Positions 1-6,454 of a stretch of 12,469 nt of DNA are shown here, one piece after another. The DNA is from Humisphaera sp. (GTDB lineage Bacteria; Planctomycetota; Phycisphaerae; Tepidisphaerales; Tepidisphaeraceae). The notes beneath the pieces are model-generated. The model saw nothing but the letters and a program-made list of their open reading frames with translations. It had not been told where the DNA came from and did not search any database. A program made the position numbers and the translations under genes. The stretch covers positions 1 to 12,469 of the forward strand of contig JANXVV010000620.1 in the NCBI GenBank assembly GCA_025351525.1, in the 5' to 3' direction. Numbering within the stretch: the first letter of the stretch is position 1; each line of letters opens with the position of its first letter.

Positions 1-69
1 GGTCGAACTGAAGCCGGCCGCGTGAGCCGGCCAACACCTTGTGCCCTTGGACGGCAGGCTGAACCGAGA

Positions 70-190
70 TCCAACGCCGGTACGCGATCCGCAAGGTTCA
101 TTTTCGGAGCAGACCTGTGCTCTTGGGCCGCCGAAAGACACAGGTCTCGGAGTACCGCGACCCGTGGCACCCGACACCCTGCGGTTGGCG
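70..190 (+). ncRNA. Possible structured non-coding RNA (family not recognised)
   Basis: Three complementary segments nest inside one another. CCAACGC near 70-77 can pair with GCGGTTGG at about 181-188 with one bulged base. GGTAC at 79-83 pairs with GTACC at 152-156. AGACCTGTG at 111-119 pairs perfectly with CACAGGTCT at 139-147. The long rod with internal bubbles resembles 6S-type RNAs in outline, but I cannot match it to the 6S consensus. It also lacks tmRNA, SRP RNA and RNase P landmarks. Strand is a guess, because the pairing alone is nearly symmetric. It may instead be a repeat or a terminator array. Confidence 0.25.
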
Positions 191-210
191 GAGGGGCGGT
201 GGGAGAAAGG

Positions 211-351
211 CGAAATCAGAAGAAAGCTCGAATTGAAGAAGTGGAAGAAAGCTCGAAGTTCGGAAAGATTTCAAGGGCTTCCCCGCTGTTTCGATCTTCG
301 CCTTTTCCGCTTCGAGCTTTTTTCTGATTTCTGGTTTCGAGTTTCTGATTT
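211..351. repeat. Inverted and direct repeat cluster (TTCGAGCTTT / TTTCTGATTT units)
   Basis: The 22-nt segment at 211-232 is the reverse complement of 311-332 with 20 of 22 matches. AGAAAGCTCGAA occurs twice in direct orientation (221-232 and 246-257). TTTCTGATTT also occurs twice (321-330 and 342-351). The cluster is AT-richer than its surroundings, holds no gene, and could fold into a long imperfect hairpin. It looks like a degenerate intergenic repeat element. Confidence 0.65.
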
Positions 352-659
352 GCTCTTCGTTACCGGACCCGCAGAACGGGGCGGATCGGCGGCCCGATAA
401 GGTCGGGCGCGGGCGGGGTGCGAAGGCCGCGTCCGGGAAAAGCGGGGTGAGCGGGGATTTAAACGAGGGGGGGCGTTCTTTCTCTTGCCTGAAAGAATGT
501 CTCTCACAGGATAGTCGCTGCGACTTGCAGCAGAGCGTGTTTTCAAGAAGACACGAACGCTCGGTTGTGCGCCTTGGCTATCCGCGCTTGACAATCTCAG
601 TTGGAACACGCGAACTCGGGCAATGTCGTATCAGCCTCGGTTCTTTCTGACTGGCAAAC

Positions 660-690
660 GGTTTTTACCGGCGTAAATGCTGGAAAAACC
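660..690 (-). terminator. Hairpin just after coaD, possible terminator
   Basis: GGTTTTTACCGGC (660-672) pairs with GCTGGAAAAACC (679-690) apart from one bulge and one mismatch, leaving a 6-nt loop. It lies 2 nt beyond the coaD stop codon. The stem carries A/T tracts on both sides, but there is no separate run of T after it on the coaD strand, so its strength as an intrinsic terminator is uncertain. Confidence 0.45.
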
Positions 691-692
691 AA

Positions 693-1232
693 TCAGTTGG
701 CCGGGGCGTCGGGCACAGGGGGATTTTTCCCGGCGATCTCTTTTTTCTTCTGGCGCAGATGGCGAATGACCAGTTCGGGAAGCAGGCCATTCAACTGTTT
801 CAGCTCACCCCCCAGTGCGACGATCTGCCGAATCAGACTGCTGCTGGTTAGGGCGTATTGGTCGCCGGTCATGATGAAAACCGTCTCCACCTCCCCCACT
901 GCCCGGTTCGCCAGGGCGAGTTGAAATTCATAGCGCAGATCCGAGACGTCGCGAATGCCGCGCAGGATGACGGTGGCCTTCATCTGCCGCACGAAGTCGA
1001 CGGTGAGGCCCGTAAATGATTCGACGCGAACGTTGGGCATGTCTTTGAGCAGTTCGCGGATCATGTCGACGCGTTCGTCGAGGGTGAACATCTCGCGCTT
1101 GTCGGGATTGATGCCGACGCCGACGATGAGTTCATCGAACAGATGAACGCCTCGGCGGATGACGTCGAGGTGCCCGTTGGTGATCGGGTCGAACTGACCG
1201 GGAAAGACACCTCGTTTGCGCGCTTGACTCAT
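693..1232 (-). CDS. coaD: Phosphopantetheine adenylyltransferase (CoaD)
   Basis: This enzyme makes dephospho-CoA and pyrophosphate from 4'-phosphopantetheine and ATP, the penultimate step of coenzyme A synthesis, in the cytoplasm. The 179-residue protein carries the nucleotidyltransferase signature near its start: GQFDPITNGH at 12-21, including the TxGH motif that binds the ATP phosphates. Other family landmarks are RGIRD at 91-95, the DLRYEFQ stretch at about 98-104, and TSSSLIR at 129-135 (the ISSSxxR-type motif). It is slightly longer than the usual ~160 residues because of a Lys- and Pro-rich C-terminal tail (about 161-179). The ATG at 1232 places the motif at the expected distance from the N-terminus. 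No strong Shine-Dalgarno is visible upstream. It is divergent from pgeF, with an inverted repeat element between them. Confidence 0.95.
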   Translation of the reverse strand: MSQARKRGVFPGQFDPITNGHLDVIRRGVHLFDELIVGVGINPDKREMFTLDERVDMIRELLKDMPNVRVESFTGLTVDFVRQMKATVILRGIRDVSDLRYEFQLALANRAVGEVETVFIMTGDQYALTSSSLIRQIVALGGELKQLNGLLPELVIRHLRQKKKEIAGKNPPVPDAPAN

Positions 1233-1248
1233 GAAGGATAGAATAACA

Positions 1249-1397
1249 GGCGGAATGACGAATGACGAAATCCGAGCGCTGCGGCAAATTGCGAATCACG
1301 AAATTTAAATACACGAACGGCATATCACGAAACCATTTCAACATTCGTGTATTCGTCATCGATTCGTGAATTGGAATGTTGTCATTCGTCATTCGCC
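1249..1397. repeat. Inverted array of ACGAA motifs between coaD and pgeF
   Basis: The left half holds five ACGAA pentamers (1258, 1265, 1298, 1313 and 1327). The right half holds four reverse-complement TTCGT pentamers (1344, 1352, 1363 and 1385). The outer arms are GAATGACGAATGAC (1253-1266) and its exact complement GTCATTCGTCATTC (1381-1394), with GGC/GCC extending the stem after a bulge. An inner arm, AATACACGAA (1308-1317), pairs exactly with TTCGTGTATT (1344-1353). The element is AT-richer than the flanking genes and fills most of the intergenic space. It could form a large cruciform or hairpin. Confidence 0.8.
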
Positions 1398-1445
1398 TGG
1401 GGTTCAAATTTCCCCAACCCATCTCTTCCCGCTACATTTGCCCTC

Positions 1446-2270
1446 ATGCTCCAGCCTCACCGAACGGATTCGGGCCTCACGATCTACCGGTCGCCGCTGC
1501 TTGAACAGATCGGGGTGCCACACGCGTTCAGCACGCGCGTGGGCGGAACGAGTCCGCCGCCATTCAACGCTCTCAATCTCGGATTGCTCGGCGACTCGAT
1601 GTTGCAGGATGATCTGTCCAACATTCACGAAAACTATCGGCACCTTCGCGAGGCCATTGGGTGCGAAGGGCGCGAGCGATGCTGGGTCCATCAAGTACAC
1701 GGTGTACGCGTTTGCACCGTGCGGAGGCGAGAGACGTTCGAGAACGGGCTTAAGGCGGATGCACTGGTGACCGACGATCCCGAGCGGCTCATTTCCGTGA
1801 AGTACGCCGACTGCGTGCCGGTGCTTTTATCCACCGTCGACGGGCGCGTCGTCGCGGCGATCCACTCGGGTTGGCGCGGCGTGGTGGCGGGAGTCATCGC
1901 GGCAGCCATCCAAAGCATGGTCGATCTGGCGGGCGAAGCTCCGCAAACACTCGCCGCGGCGATCGGGCCTTGCATCGGGTTTGAGCATTTTGAAGTCGGT
2001 CCGGAAGTTCTGGAATCATTCGTCTCGCTCTTCGGGGAAGATGCGCCGCTACGGCGTGTGAATGAGAAAGGATTCATCGATTTACAGGAAGCCGTGCGCC
2101 GACAATTGATGATGGCTGGTTTGCCCGAGGGTCGGATTGACGGCAACGACCGATGCACGTTTCGCGATCGCGACGAGTTTTTTTCCCATCGTCGCGAGGC
2201 GGGGATCACCGGTCGGATGGCGGCATTGATCGGGCCGCGATCCGAACCTCCTTTCACACTCGCCCGCTAA
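1446..2270 (+). CDS. pgeF: Peptidoglycan editing factor PgeF (laccase-domain, DUF152/YfiH family)
   Basis: Family members act on wrongly built cell-wall precursors: E. coli PgeF removes L-Ser placed at position 1 of UDP-MurNAc peptides. Related proteins have been reported as multicopper or purine-metabolising enzymes. The 274-residue protein shows the metal-site residues: H85 in WVHQVHG, C123 in KYADCVPV and H140 in AAIHSGWRG. It also has the family stretch GPCIGFEHFEVG (174-185) and the C-terminal FFSHRREAGITGRM (245-258). I chose ATG 1446 because the upstream in-frame codons from 1347 lie inside the inverted repeat and have no family similarity, whereas a start at 1446 gives a normal length. 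No strong ribosome site is seen. A membrane-protein gene follows after 49 nt and may be co-transcribed. Confidence 0.93.
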   Translation: MLQPHRTDSGLTIYRSPLLEQIGVPHAFSTRVGGTSPPPFNALNLGLLGDSMLQDDLSNIHENYRHLREAIGCEGRERCWVHQVHGVRVCTVRRRETFENGLKADALVTDDPERLISVKYADCVPVLLSTVDGRVVAAIHSGWRGVVAGVIAAAIQSMVDLAGEAPQTLAAAIGPCIGFEHFEVGPEVLESFVSLFGEDAPLRRVNEKGFIDLQEAVRRQLMMAGLPEGRIDGNDRCTFRDRDEFFSHRREAGITGRMAALIGPRSEPPFTLAR

Positions 2271-2319
2271 CATGGGCCAGAAACCCAAGCCACGCTGAAG
2301 CTTTTTTAATCAAGTAGAA

Positions 2320-4008
2320 ATGCCTCGATCCACCGCCCGATTCGTCCCCTGGCTTCTCATCCTCATTACCGTTTCGGTATGGGGCGTGGTGGTGACGCAC
2401 GATTTCGCGCCGGTCGACGATGTGATGACGATCGCGCAAAATCCGAAGCTCAATCCACCGCGATTCACCTCTGACGGCGTGCTATGGTATTGGACTCACC
2501 CATACATGGGACTCTACGTTCCCGTCACGTACACCGCGTGGGGATTGATCGCGAAGGCGACGTGGGCGCCGACACCGGATGAGCACGGGCAGTTCTTAAG
2601 GGGATCTGTTTTTCACGCCGCGAGTGTGCTGGCGCATTGGATCAGTGTATTGGCGGTCTATGCCATCCTGCGACAACTCACGCGGCGAACGTGGCCGGCA
2701 GTCGCGGGCGCGTTGCTGTTCGCGGTGCATCCGCTTCAGGTTGAAACGGTCGCCTGGGCCTCGGGATTGAAGGATGTGATGAGCGGCGGGTTCTCGTTGG
2801 TGGCCATTTGGCTTTATCTACGCGCGGTCTCGCAGAACGGCATCTCATCAATTTCCTTATCTACTTCCGCAGTAATGCACGGGCGGGACGCCCATGCCAC
2901 CTCTCCGCCAAACTACCATCTGTGGAGCGTCGCGTCATTGCTCATGGCGATGCTCTGCAAACCGTCGGCGATGGTGACGCCATTGATCGCTGCGGTGCTG
3001 GACTACTTCATTCTCCGCAGGTCGGCGAGGGAAGTGGTTCGATCGATCGCGCCTTGGATGCTGATGGTCGTGCCGTTGGTGCTGTTGGCGAAAATGGTGC
3101 AACCGGGATCGGGGGTGGCGTCGCCGCCTGTCTGGGAACGGCCGATCATTGCAGGAGGTTCGCTGGCGTTTTATCTCGGGAAATTATTGCTGCCGATCGG
3201 GCTTACGTTTGACTACGGGTGGGAACCGCTGGTGATGCTCGGTAAGAATTGGTTCTGGGGAAGCACGATGGTTCCGGTGGCGATGGGAGTGGGACTATGG
3301 CTAACCCGTAAGCGTCTACCATGGTTGCGGGCGGCGGGTTTGGTGTCGGTTGCGGCGCTTTTGCCGGTGCTGGGATTTGTGCCGTTTATGTTCCAGAGTT
3401 ACTCCACGGTCGCCGATCACTACATGTATCTGGCGATGCTGGGACCGGCGATGGTAGTCGCTTGGGGACTGTCAAACCTGCCCAGTCAACAGTGGCGATT
3501 CGCCACCGTCGCCTGCGCGATCGGGCTGATGGTGCTGGCCGGGCTGACGATCCGGCAGCTTCAATTTTGGCGGAACCCCGAGACGCTTCTTCGGCGAATG
3601 ATCGCCGTCAAACCCAACAGTCTCACCGGACATAACGGGCTTGGAAAACTCTACGAGTCACGGCATGATTTCAAGCACGCCGAGCAGGAGTACCGCCTGC
3701 TGATCGCGATCAATCCCGCGTACTTACCCGCCCGCGAAAACCTCGTGAATGTCTGCCGTTACACAGGCCGTGCGGAGGAGGCGATCGATCAGGTCCATGC
3801 CCTGATGAAATTGCTCGGCCTGCAAAAAGGTTCCAACCCCGAAGCATACCGCGATGCGTTTTTTCAGTTGGGACAGATCACGTTGACGCAGGGTCTCACT
3901 GCCGATGCCGTGCGGTACTTTCAGGAAGATCTGCGGTTGCATCCCAATCATGTCGAAGGGCAGATCGCACTACATCGGGCAGAACAAAAACTTAAATCCG
4001 GTAAGTAG
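2320..4008 (+). CDS. Polytopic membrane protein, TMTC-like (GT-C fold) with C-terminal TPR repeats
   Basis: The 562-residue protein has an N-terminal membrane segment (8-25) and then an acidic loop, DFAPVDD (28-34), in the place where GT-C glycosyltransferases keep catalytic acidic residues. Many further hydrophobic segments follow up to about 412. The segment HPLQVETVAWASGLKDVMSG (137-156) and VADHYMYLA (364-372) match the conserved blocks of bacterial relatives of eukaryotic TMTC O-mannosyltransferases. Residues about 430-560 are TPR-like helices (for example 433-466 and 513-546) after the last membrane segment. A likely role is sugar transfer from a lipid-linked donor to a protein or glycan at the membrane; donor and acceptor are unknown. 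Residues about 172-198 look like an insertion and include a translated DNA palindrome. No good ribosome site precedes the ATG. Confidence 0.7.
   Translation: MPRSTARFVPWLLILITVSVWGVVVTHDFAPVDDVMTIAQNPKLNPPRFTSDGVLWYWTHPYMGLYVPVTYTAWGLIAKATWAPTPDEHGQFLRGSVFHAASVLAHWISVLAVYAILRQLTRRTWPAVAGALLFAVHPLQVETVAWASGLKDVMSGGFSLVAIWLYLRAVSQNGISSISLSTSAVMHGRDAHATSPPNYHLWSVASLLMAMLCKPSAMVTPLIAAVLDYFILRRSAREVVRSIAPWMLMVVPLVLLAKMVQPGSGVASPPVWERPIIAGGSLAFYLGKLLLPIGLTFDYGWEPLVMLGKNWFWGSTMVPVAMGVGLWLTRKRLPWLRAAGLVSVAALLPVLGFVPFMFQSYSTVADHYMYLAMLGPAMVVAWGLSNLPSQQWRFATVACAIGLMVLAGLTIRQLQFWRNPETLLRRMIAVKPNSLTGHNGLGKLYESRHDFKHAEQEYRLLIAINPAYLPARENLVNVCRYTGRAEEAIDQVHALMKLLGLQKGSNPEAYRDAFFQLGQITLTQGLTADAVRYFQEDLRLHPNHVEGQIALHRAEQKLKSGK
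2877..2897. repeat. Short GC-rich palindrome inside the TMTC-like gene
   Basis: GCACGGGCG (2877-2885) pairs with CGCCCATGC (2889-2897) across a GGA loop, with 8 of 9 positions matching. It is translated in frame as MHGRDAHATS (residues 186-195), a hydrophilic stretch within a low-similarity insertion between two membrane segments. From general knowledge, near-identical GGGCGGGACGCCC palindromes and the peptide HGRDAHAT recur in planctomycete genomes as dispersed repeats. Confidence 0.6.
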
Positions 4009-4018
4009 ATTGACGGCT

Positions 4019-4073
4019 TGGAGGGCGGTCGTCCCCGACCGCTGCACCGGCGGAAGGGGACTGCCGCCCTCCA
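4019..4073. repeat. Palindromic element 10 nt after the TMTC-like gene
   Basis: TGGAGGGCGGTCGTCCCC (4019-4036) is complementary to GGGGACTGCCGCCCTCCA (4056-4073) with 16 of 18 matches, around a 19-nt loop that has some further pairing. It begins 10 nt after the stop codon at 4008 and lies before the sulfatase start. It could end transcription or stabilise the upstream mRNA, but there is no T run. It looks like a dispersed REP-type repeat of a different family from the copies at 8296 and 10929. Confidence 0.7.
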
Positions 4074-4123
4074 GCCGCCTTATCTCATTCGCATGAGTAG
4101 TCTCGCATCAGTATCCTTTCTCC

Positions 4124-5842
4124 ATGCCATCAACTCGAACGAAGCGACAATCCCCGCCCTTTTCACCACATTGGCTTCCCTTGCTCTTCGGTCTGGTCGC
4201 TTGCCTCCGCCCATCACATGGCAAATCCGCCGAGGCACCAGCCCGGCCCAATATCGTTCTCATTCTCGCCGATGATCTGGGGTTCTCCGACATCGGTTGC
4301 TATGGCTCGGAGATCGCCACGCCGAATATTGACCGTCTCGCCGCGCAGGGAGTTCGCTTCACCCAGTTTTATAATTCCGGTCGATGCTGCCCTACCCGCG
4401 CTTCGCTGTTGACCGGCCTGTATGCCCACCAAGCCGGCGTCGGGGCGATGATTGATGATCGCGGCTGGCCTGCCTATCGCGGCGAGATCAACCACGATTG
4501 CGTCACCCTCGCCGAGGCGCTCGGCACTGCGGGTTACCGCACGGATATGGTCGGCAAATGGCATCAGGTTCACATGCGCATCACCGGCAAGCCGCAGATC
4601 AATCACCGGAATCAGGATCCATTCTGGTTCGACAAAAACAACTGGCCGCGTCAGCGCGGTTTCGATTCATTTTTCGGCACGATCATCGGCGTCGGAGACT
4701 ACTTCGATCCTTTCACGCTGACACAAAACAATGATCCGGTGGTGACTCCCCAACCGGGGTTTTATTACACCGATGCCATCGCCGACCAAGCCGCCGAGCG
4801 GATTGCGGAGAATGCCAAAACCCGCAAACCCTTTTTTCTGTATGCCGCGTTCACGGCGCCGCACTGGCCGCTGCAGGCGATGCCGGAAGACATCGCCAGG
4901 TATGAAAACAAATATGCGGTGGGCTGGGACGAACTGCGCCGTCGCCGGCATGAGCGACAGATCAAATTGGGGATCGTCGATGCGCGTTGGTCGCTCTCTC
5001 CCCGCGATGCCGAGGCGCGGGCCTGGGACGAGATGGCCAATCAAGGTTGGGACGCCCACCGCATGGCCGTCTACGCGGCACAGATCGACCGGCTCGATCA
5101 GGGCGTCGGCAAAATCCTCAAGGCGCTCGACACCGCCAACGCGGCCGACAACACCGTCGTCCTCTTTCTCTCCGACAACGGAGGCTGCGCCGAGAAAGTG
5201 CAGCCCGACTGGTTCGACATCAACACCGAAACCCGCGATGGTCGAAAGGTGGCGGTCGGCAACAATCCCGCCGTTCTCGCCGGCCCGGAAACCACCTACC
5301 AAAGCTACGGCCCCGGCTGGGCGAACGCATCAAACACGCCATTCAGACGCTTCAAACATTTCGCCCACGAAGGCGGGATCGCCACGCCTTTGGTGATCCG
5401 CTGGCCCGCCGCGATCCCCCACCCCGGCACCATCCTGAACGAACGCGGTCACGTCATCGACCTCATGCCCACCTTCCTCGAACTGGCAAACGGCGAATAC
5501 CCCAAACAGTTCAACAGCCACCCCATCCTCCCCGCAGAAGGCCAAAGTCTCATCCCCGCCATCCTCTCCCACCCCCACCCCGAACGGCCTCCGATCTTCT
5601 GGGAACATGAAGGCAACCGCGCGGTGCGCGTAGGCCGATGGAAGCTCGTCGCCGAGCATAATAAGCCGTGGGAACTGTATGATATGGAGGCTGATCGGAC
5701 GGAGACGCACGACCTGGCCGTGGATCGGACGGAAAAGGTGAAGGAGCTACAGGAGGTTTATCGGCAATGGGCGGAACGAGTGGGCGTGCAGACTTGGCCA
5801 ACGCCTAAAGCGCCTTTGCAGGTGCCGACGATTTCAGATTGA
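4124..5842 (+). CDS. Secreted sulfatase of the arylsulfatase type (FGly-dependent, family S1)
   Basis: It hydrolyses sulfate esters, probably on aryl compounds or sulfated polysaccharides, outside the cytoplasm. The 572-residue protein starts with a basic region and a hydrophobic stretch (about 16-30), consistent with a signal peptide cut near residue 36. Every active-site residue expected from Pseudomonas arylsulfatase can be placed: metal ligands D50, D51, D351 and N352; C88 in CCPTR, which is converted to formylglycine; R92; K145 and H147 in GKWH; H247 in APHWP; and K411 in FKHFAHEGG. The C-terminal block GRWKLVAEHNKPWELYD (504-520) is also typical. Overall it most resembles the AtsA-like subfamily (S1_4), though the subfamily and substrate cannot be fixed by eye. 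Maturation needs a formylglycine-generating enzyme or anSME, and none is encoded here. Confidence 0.92.
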   Translation: MPSTRTKRQSPPFSPHWLPLLFGLVACLRPSHGKSAEAPARPNIVLILADDLGFSDIGCYGSEIATPNIDRLAAQGVRFTQFYNSGRCCPTRASLLTGLYAHQAGVGAMIDDRGWPAYRGEINHDCVTLAEALGTAGYRTDMVGKWHQVHMRITGKPQINHRNQDPFWFDKNNWPRQRGFDSFFGTIIGVGDYFDPFTLTQNNDPVVTPQPGFYYTDAIADQAAERIAENAKTRKPFFLYAAFTAPHWPLQAMPEDIARYENKYAVGWDELRRRRHERQIKLGIVDARWSLSPRDAEARAWDEMANQGWDAHRMAVYAAQIDRLDQGVGKILKALDTANAADNTVVLFLSDNGGCAEKVQPDWFDINTETRDGRKVAVGNNPAVLAGPETTYQSYGPGWANASNTPFRRFKHFAHEGGIATPLVIRWPAAIPHPGTILNERGHVIDLMPTFLELANGEYPKQFNSHPILPAEGQSLIPAILSHPHPERPPIFWEHEGNRAVRVGRWKLVAEHNKPWELYDMEADRTETHDLAVDRTEKVKELQEVYRQWAERVGVQTWPTPKAPLQVPTISD

Positions 5843-5906
5843 CCGTGGCCGAAGTTAGGCTGCTTTTCGCATTTCACTGACTGTGCGGGTGGCATGTCGA
5901 GACTCG

Positions 5907-5920
5907 GGTGCCAAGGCACC
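5907..5920. repeat. Small perfect palindrome GGTGCC-AA-GGCACC
   Basis: This 14-nt perfect palindrome lies in the gap after the sulfatase, between two direct GGCATG copies (5891-5896 and 5922-5927). It may be the core of another dispersed repeat or a remnant of one. The rest of 5843-5954 shows nothing recognisable. Confidence 0.4.
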
Positions 5921-5954
5921 GGGCATGTTTGGACGCGCTACTCGAGTGGCGTAA

Positions 5955-6071
5955 AAAACGTCTGCTGGAACTCTCACCAAGCCCGGCGAACTTCGCCCGA
6001 TGGTGATCCCGGCGCATCATGGAAAGGTAGACGCCATTTATAAAAAGCAAGCCCGCAAAAGCTGTGAATGA
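5955..6071 (+). pseudogene. Remnant of a HicA-like toxin (C-terminal part only)
   Basis: Reading from just after an in-frame TAA (5952-5954) to the TGA at 6069-6071 gives a short stretch containing TLTKPGEL, MVIPAHHGK and AIYKKQARK. These resemble the C-terminal half of HicA mRNA interferases (TKPG, a VTIPxHxGK-like strand and a SIxxQAG-like final helix). Part of the linker before the last helix seems missing, and the N-terminal half with the double-stranded-RNA-binding-like fold and catalytic His is absent. No good start codon lies upstream in frame. It ends 8 nt inside the next gene, the overlap expected of a hicA-hicB pair. The similarity is by eye only. Confidence 0.4.
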
Positions 6072-6432
6072 CCGCCCCTTTTCCGCGCCCGTTCTTGCCA
6101 AGGCCCGAAAGGCGGTGGAGGACTATCGATTCTCGTTTTGGCGCGAGGACGGGCGCTTCGTCGCGGAGTGCATTGAATTGGACACGCTCGGTGTCGGGAA
6201 AACATCCAACGCCGCCGTAGCCGAGGCCCGGGATCTGGGGATCACCGCAGCCGCCGTGCCAATCGAATCGCGAAAACGGCTACCGCTGCCAGCCTTTGCG
6301 CAGGCGAGAACCGTGCAGGTCAACACCAGGCTTTCACCGGCGGAAAAACGGGCGGTTGAGGACGCCGCTCGATCCGGTGGGTTCTGCGGCATCTCCGATT
6401 ACATACGCATTCGCGGACTGGCGACGGTGTAA
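6064..6432 (+). CDS. HicB-like antitoxin, probably orphaned
   Basis: The 122-residue protein begins with GTG at 6064, overlapping the toxin remnant. Residues 21-62 (YRFSFWREDGRFVAECIEL, then GVGKTSNAAVAEARD) match the HicB fold, a partial RNase H-like domain of the pattern Y-hydrophobic-DGxFVAxCxEL-GxTxxEAxxxA. Residues about 84-120 (VNTRLSPAEKRAVEDAARS, then ISDYIRIRGLA) look like a ribbon-helix-helix DNA-binding segment, which in HicB antitoxins represses the operon. It would neutralise a HicA toxin and repress its own promoter. With the toxin reduced to a fragment, it may be a leftover or may serve another locus. No ribosome site is visible, consistent with translational coupling to the lost toxin gene. 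Confidence 0.6.
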   Translation: MNDRPFSAPVLAKARKAVEDYRFSFWREDGRFVAECIELDTLGVGKTSNAAVAEARDLGITAAAVPIESRKRLPLPAFAQARTVQVNTRLSPAEKRAVEDAARSGGFCGISDYIRIRGLATV

Positions 6433-6454
6433 CTCGTGCCGGATGCAAACCGCT

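Larger units (their letters stand above)
1..692. other. Gene-free region with repeats and a possible structured RNA
   Basis: No reading frame here has a recognisable protein motif, a good ribosome binding site or a family-like composition. The left end begins with a GC-rich hairpin (GCCGGC about 13-18 and again about 26-31). It continues into nested stems at about 70-188 and a repeat cluster at 211-351, each listed separately. Positions 360-600 are G-rich and unassigned. A TTGACA at 588-593 has no matching -10 box 16-18 nt downstream and no plus-strand gene follows it until 1446. Confidence 0.6.

Noticed and set aside
271..609. Minus-strand open frame of 112 codons in the left gene-free region
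   Set aside because: It is Arg/Ser/Pro-rich, overlaps the repeat cluster, and has no ribosome site or recognisable motif.
588..616. TTGACA as a -35 promoter box
   Set aside because: No acceptable -10 hexamer at 16-18 nt and no plus-strand gene for more than 800 nt downstream.
1347..1445. N-terminal extension of the pgeF frame by 33 codons
   Set aside because: The codons come from the inverted ACGAA array and show no family similarity; ATG 1446 gives the normal PgeF length.
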